From Cytophagaceae bacterium (GTDB taxonomy: Bacteria > Bacteroidota > Bacteroidia > Cytophagales > Spirosomataceae): DNA of 9,131 nt. How positions within the stretch are numbered: position 1 is the stretch's first letter; each line of letters begins with the position of its first letter. Shown piece by piece: positions 6,533-9,131 of the stretch. The stretch covers positions 1 to 9,131 of the forward strand of contig JAIXRT010000021.1 of the NCBI GenBank assembly GCA_027485075.1, read 5' to 3'. The position numbers and the translations under genes were made by a program. The notes under the pieces were generated by a model. That model ran no database searches, was not told where the DNA came from, and was given only the letters and a program-made list of their open reading frames with translations.

Positions 6533-6565
6533 TGCCACATAATTATTCTTTCTTTGCAACCAACA

Positions 6566-8194
6566 ATGATAAAACGCATTCTCTTTTTAATTGTTTTAGT
6601 TAGTGGTTCGTGGCCAAGTATTGCCCAAGAATCACGCTATCGCTATCTCGTTTTATTCAAAGACAAAAATAACTCCCCATTTTCAGTCAATAAACCCACG
6701 GATTTTCTTTCTCCTGCCGCAGTTAATCGTCGGACTAAAAATAAAATTGGGATTTCAACGCAAGACCTACCCGTAAACCCCAGCTACATCCAGGAATTAA
6801 AATCAGCAGGTGCACAGATCATTTATCCACTCAAATGGATGAATGGAGTTTTGATTAAGGAAAAACCAGCTAATATCGGAAAGATAAAAGCATTAAAGTC
6901 GGTAGCTGGACTCTATAAAAATATGCCGTTAGATTCAAGTTCTGACCTCCGTTTACAATCCGAATCCAAACAAAAAACAAGTCAAAATTCGGTGCTTGAC
7001 TATGGAAATTCACTTGCACAATTAAATCAGCTGGGTATCGATAAGATGCATACCCAAGGATTTACGGGCAAAGGCATCAAAATCGCTGTTTTGGATGATG
7101 GATTTTCCCAAGCTGATCAAATAGGAATTTTGCAAACAGTATATTCAGAAAAACGAATGTTGGCTACGCTCGTCACAGATCCTGGGCTAAGTTCAGTCTA
7201 TGTGGGCGGTGCACATGGAACAAATGTGTGGAGCACAATTGCCGCACAATCCCCTGGAAAATTGATAGGCGCAGCGTTTGACGCACAATTTGCACTGGCG
7301 CAAACAGAGGAAAGCGATCATGAGCTTTTGGTGGAAGAAGCTAATTGGATGCGCGGTGCTGAATGGGCAGATAGTTTGGGCACCGATATAATCACCTCAT
7401 CACTGGGATATTCTGAGTTTGATAACAGCAATTATGACCACCGGTATGCAGATATGGATGGCCGGACTACCTTGGTTTCAAAAGCCGCAGCTTGGGCAGC
7501 AAGCAAAGGTATCATATGTACAGTTTCTGCTGGAAATCAAGGTAATGTTTCGTGGAAATACATCTCCGCCCCGGCCGATGCAGATTCCATTTTGAGCGTA
7601 GGCGCTGTAGATCGTACCGGTCTACGTGCCTCCTTTAGTTCGATTGGACCATCATTTGATCAACGGATTAAGCCAGATGCAGCCGCCATGGGTTTATCGA
7701 CGGTTGGTGTCCAACCGTCTGGAACCATCGCCTCGTTTAACGGAACCTCTTTTTCTGCACCGTTAATAGCGGGTTTAGTAGCCGGCATATTGCAGGCAAA
7801 TCCACAAAAAACAGCACAAGAAATTATTCAAATTATACGTAAATCAGGTACTCAGTCGTCAAAACCTGATCAATTACTCGGTTATGGCATTCCACATTTC
7901 GACCGCGTAAGTCAAATCCTAAATCCTATTTTAGGAAACGAATTGCCCACAAATACGCGAATTAGCATTTACCCAAATCCCGCCTCGCTCGGTCAAAAAA
8001 TTCAAGTAAATACGGGAGGAGTTGACCAGGGGACATTGGACATTATCAACATGCAAGGAGCTATTGTACAATCAATTAGCTTTCAGCAGGCGGAATTTGA
8101 TTTTTATGTAGCGCCTTTCATTTCTGGAAAATATTATTTTAGATTTACGATTAGAAATCAAGTTAGCTTGGTTCCTATGCTACTAAACCTGTAA
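6566..8194 (+). CDS. Secreted S8 family serine protease (subtilase) with T9SS sorting tail
   Basis: This 542-residue exported endopeptidase has a signal peptide (about residues 1-21, ending PSIAQ). A propeptide-like region at about 24-130 is typical of Bacteroidota subtilases, with FLSPAAVNRR, DLPVN and KWMNGVLIK. The catalytic domain covers about 145-450. D177 in IAVLDDGF, H217 in GGAHGTNVWS and S395 in FNGTSFSAP form the triad, and N324 in SAGNQG is the oxyanion-hole residue. All are present, so it should be active. Residues about 465-542 form a Por-type C-terminal sorting domain (ISIYPNPASLGQ...ISGKYYFRF), which directs export through type IX secretion to the surface or medium. I chose the ATG at 6566. 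A TTG at 6554 is in frame but adds only four residues before the signal peptide. The substrate is unknown. Confidence 0.94.
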   Translation: MIKRILFLIVLVSGSWPSIAQESRYRYLVLFKDKNNSPFSVNKPTDFLSPAAVNRRTKNKIGISTQDLPVNPSYIQELKSAGAQIIYPLKWMNGVLIKEKPANIGKIKALKSVAGLYKNMPLDSSSDLRLQSESKQKTSQNSVLDYGNSLAQLNQLGIDKMHTQGFTGKGIKIAVLDDGFSQADQIGILQTVYSEKRMLATLVTDPGLSSVYVGGAHGTNVWSTIAAQSPGKLIGAAFDAQFALAQTEESDHELLVEEANWMRGAEWADSLGTDIITSSLGYSEFDNSNYDHRYADMDGRTTLVSKAAAWAASKGIICTVSAGNQGNVSWKYISAPADADSILSVGAVDRTGLRASFSSIGPSFDQRIKPDAAAMGLSTVGVQPSGTIASFNGTSFSAPLIAGLVAGILQANPQKTAQEIIQIIRKSGTQSSKPDQLLGYGIPHFDRVSQILNPILGNELPTNTRISIYPNPASLGQKIQVNTGGVDQGTLDIINMQGAIVQSISFQQAEFDFYVAPFISGKYYFRFTIRNQVSLVPMLLNL

Positions 8195-8196
8195 AA

Positions 8197-9131
8197 ATGA
8201 AATCACGCTTTCTCTCGTTGGACATTCTGCGCGGCATTACACTAGCCGCCATGATTTTAGTGAATACGTCTGGCAATGGCACATATACCTACGGACCTTT
8301 ACAACATGCTGATTGGCATGGTTTTACGCCCACCGATCTTGTATTCCCAACCTTTCTTTTCATGGTGGGTGTGGCGATGCGTTTTTCATTTAAAGCATTT
8401 AACTACACCTTAACTCCGGCAGTTCGAACCAAAATTCTAAAAAGAACGCTGCTGTTGTTTATCATTAATTACATCATATTTTATTTCCCATTCCTAGACT
8501 TCTCGTGGGAAAATCTACGTTTCTTAAATGTATTGCCACGTATAGCGTTATCCTATTGTGCAATTTCATTCATCACCCTGAGTGTTCCAGCCAAGTGGTT
8601 GACATTCATTAATGTATCCTTTCTTCTCGCATATTGGGCCATCCTTGCCATTTTCGGAGACGCCGGCGTAGCGTATGAATTGGGGTCAAATGCTGTGCTT
8701 AAATTAGATTTATTCTTGTTTGGCCCTACCCACTTGTACGACGGAAATGGTATCCCATTTGATCCAGAAGGCTTTTTGAGCACGTTGCCAGCCTTGAGTA
8801 CCTGTTTGTTTGGCTACCAAGTAAGTTTGTATTTAGAGAAGCAGCGGGATGCGCAAAAACCTGCGTTAACTGGGTTGTTAATTTATGGAATAGGATTAAT
8901 TATCCTCGCACTCATTTGGGACAAGAGCTTTCCAATCAATAAAAAACTGTGGACTAGTTCATTTGTTTTAATCTGCGCCGGGATAGACTTTATCTTAATC
9001 GGTTTATTGAACTGGTGGATTGAGGTCAAAGAAAGACATTTTGCGAATACCTTCTTTTTGGTTTTTGGAACCAATTCCATTCTAGCCTATGCAATTTCTG
9101 AGGTACTCGCTATTCAAATGTCGCAGGTGGA
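8197..9131 (+). CDS. HGSNAT/NagX-type membrane acyltransferase (DUF5009), 3' end missing
   Basis: Reading from the ATG at 8197, the first 311 codons are open to the window edge. The product is a multi-pass inner-membrane protein of the heparan-alpha-glucosaminide N-acetyltransferase-like family, which moves acetyl groups across a membrane onto amino sugars. The family signatures are SLDILRGITLAAMILVN at residues 7-23, then LQHADWHGFTPTDLVFPTF at 35-53, in which H37 matches the position of the conserved active-site His of human HGSNAT. Later come FDPEGFLSTLPALSTCLFGY and WDKSFPINKKLWTSSFVL. Hydrophobic segments recur through the whole region. The gene starts two bases after the protease stop codon, which suggests co-transcription, although the two products have no obvious functional link. 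The acceptor sugar is unknown: cell-wall amino-sugar salvage (NagX) or surface-glycan acetylation are both plausible. Confidence 0.92.
   Translation, partial: MKSRFLSLDILRGITLAAMILVNTSGNGTYTYGPLQHADWHGFTPTDLVFPTFLFMVGVAMRFSFKAFNYTLTPAVRTKILKRTLLLFIINYIIFYFPFLDFSWENLRFLNVLPRIALSYCAISFITLSVPAKWLTFINVSFLLAYWAILAIFGDAGVAYELGSNAVLKLDLFLFGPTHLYDGNGIPFDPEGFLSTLPALSTCLFGYQVSLYLEKQRDAQKPALTGLLIYGIGLIILALIWDKSFPINKKLWTSSFVLICAGIDFILIGLLNWWIEVKERHFANTFFLVFGTNSILAYAISEVLAIQMSQV

Noticed and set aside
6541..6556. TTTCTTTG as a -7 promoter element for the protease
   Set aside because: The TA of the consensus is missing and no TTG lies at the right distance upstream (the nearest is 30 bases away).
6554..6565. 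TTG at 6554 as start of the protease
   Set aside because: It adds only MQPT before a signal peptide that begins properly at the ATG at 6566.
8553..9080. Minus-strand open frames opposite the acyltransferase
   Set aside because: They are antisense to a frame with strong family motifs throughout and show no motif of their own.

Overview
The window looks like ordinary chromosomal DNA from a member of the Bacteroidota, probably a Cytophagales-like environmental species. Three things point that way. A secreted subtilase ends in a type IX secretion (Por) sorting tail. A TonB-dependent receptor carries a carboxypeptidase-like N-terminal domain. Genes start without Shine-Dalgarno sequences. The genus cannot be read from the sequence. 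No rRNA, tRNA, CRISPR array, transposase or phage gene was seen, and no gene-free stretch exceeds about 110 bases.

Region 1 (1-1097) is a divergent DNA-damage pair. The 5' end of a DNA polymerase IV gene (dinB) reads leftward out of the window. Opposite it lies a LexA-like repressor built from an XRE helix-turn-helix joined to an S24 self-cleavage domain. The 108-bp gap between them holds several TACGA-type half-sites that could be the shared operator.

Region 2 (1098-3283) begins with two abutting arrays of heptanucleotide repeats, AGTCRCT and then CTTACYT. They run to within one base of the start codon of tex, a YqgF/HhH/S1 nucleic-acid-binding protein. A perfect 24-bp palindrome then serves as a bidirectional terminator between tex and the convergent operon that follows.

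Region 3 (6478 down to 3288, minus strand) is a four-gene envelope operon for metal handling. In order of transcription it encodes a small Cys-rich exported protein resembling the HYC_CC_PP family, a TonB-dependent outer-membrane receptor, a small exported protein with a heavy-metal-binding (HMBD) motif, and an exported HMA-domain protein. All four carry signal peptides and Cys motifs. The likeliest reading is periplasmic or outer-membrane handling of a soft metal such as copper, but the metal is not proven by sequence.

Region 4 (6566-9131, plus strand) holds a T9SS-exported S8 serine protease. Two bases after it begins a multi-pass membrane acyltransferase of the HGSNAT/NagX (DUF5009) type, cut off by the window end.

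I did not find a clearly new defence or mobile system. The items most worth a second look are the metal operon, the LexA-substitute/dinB pair with its operator candidates, and the twin heptamer arrays in front of tex.
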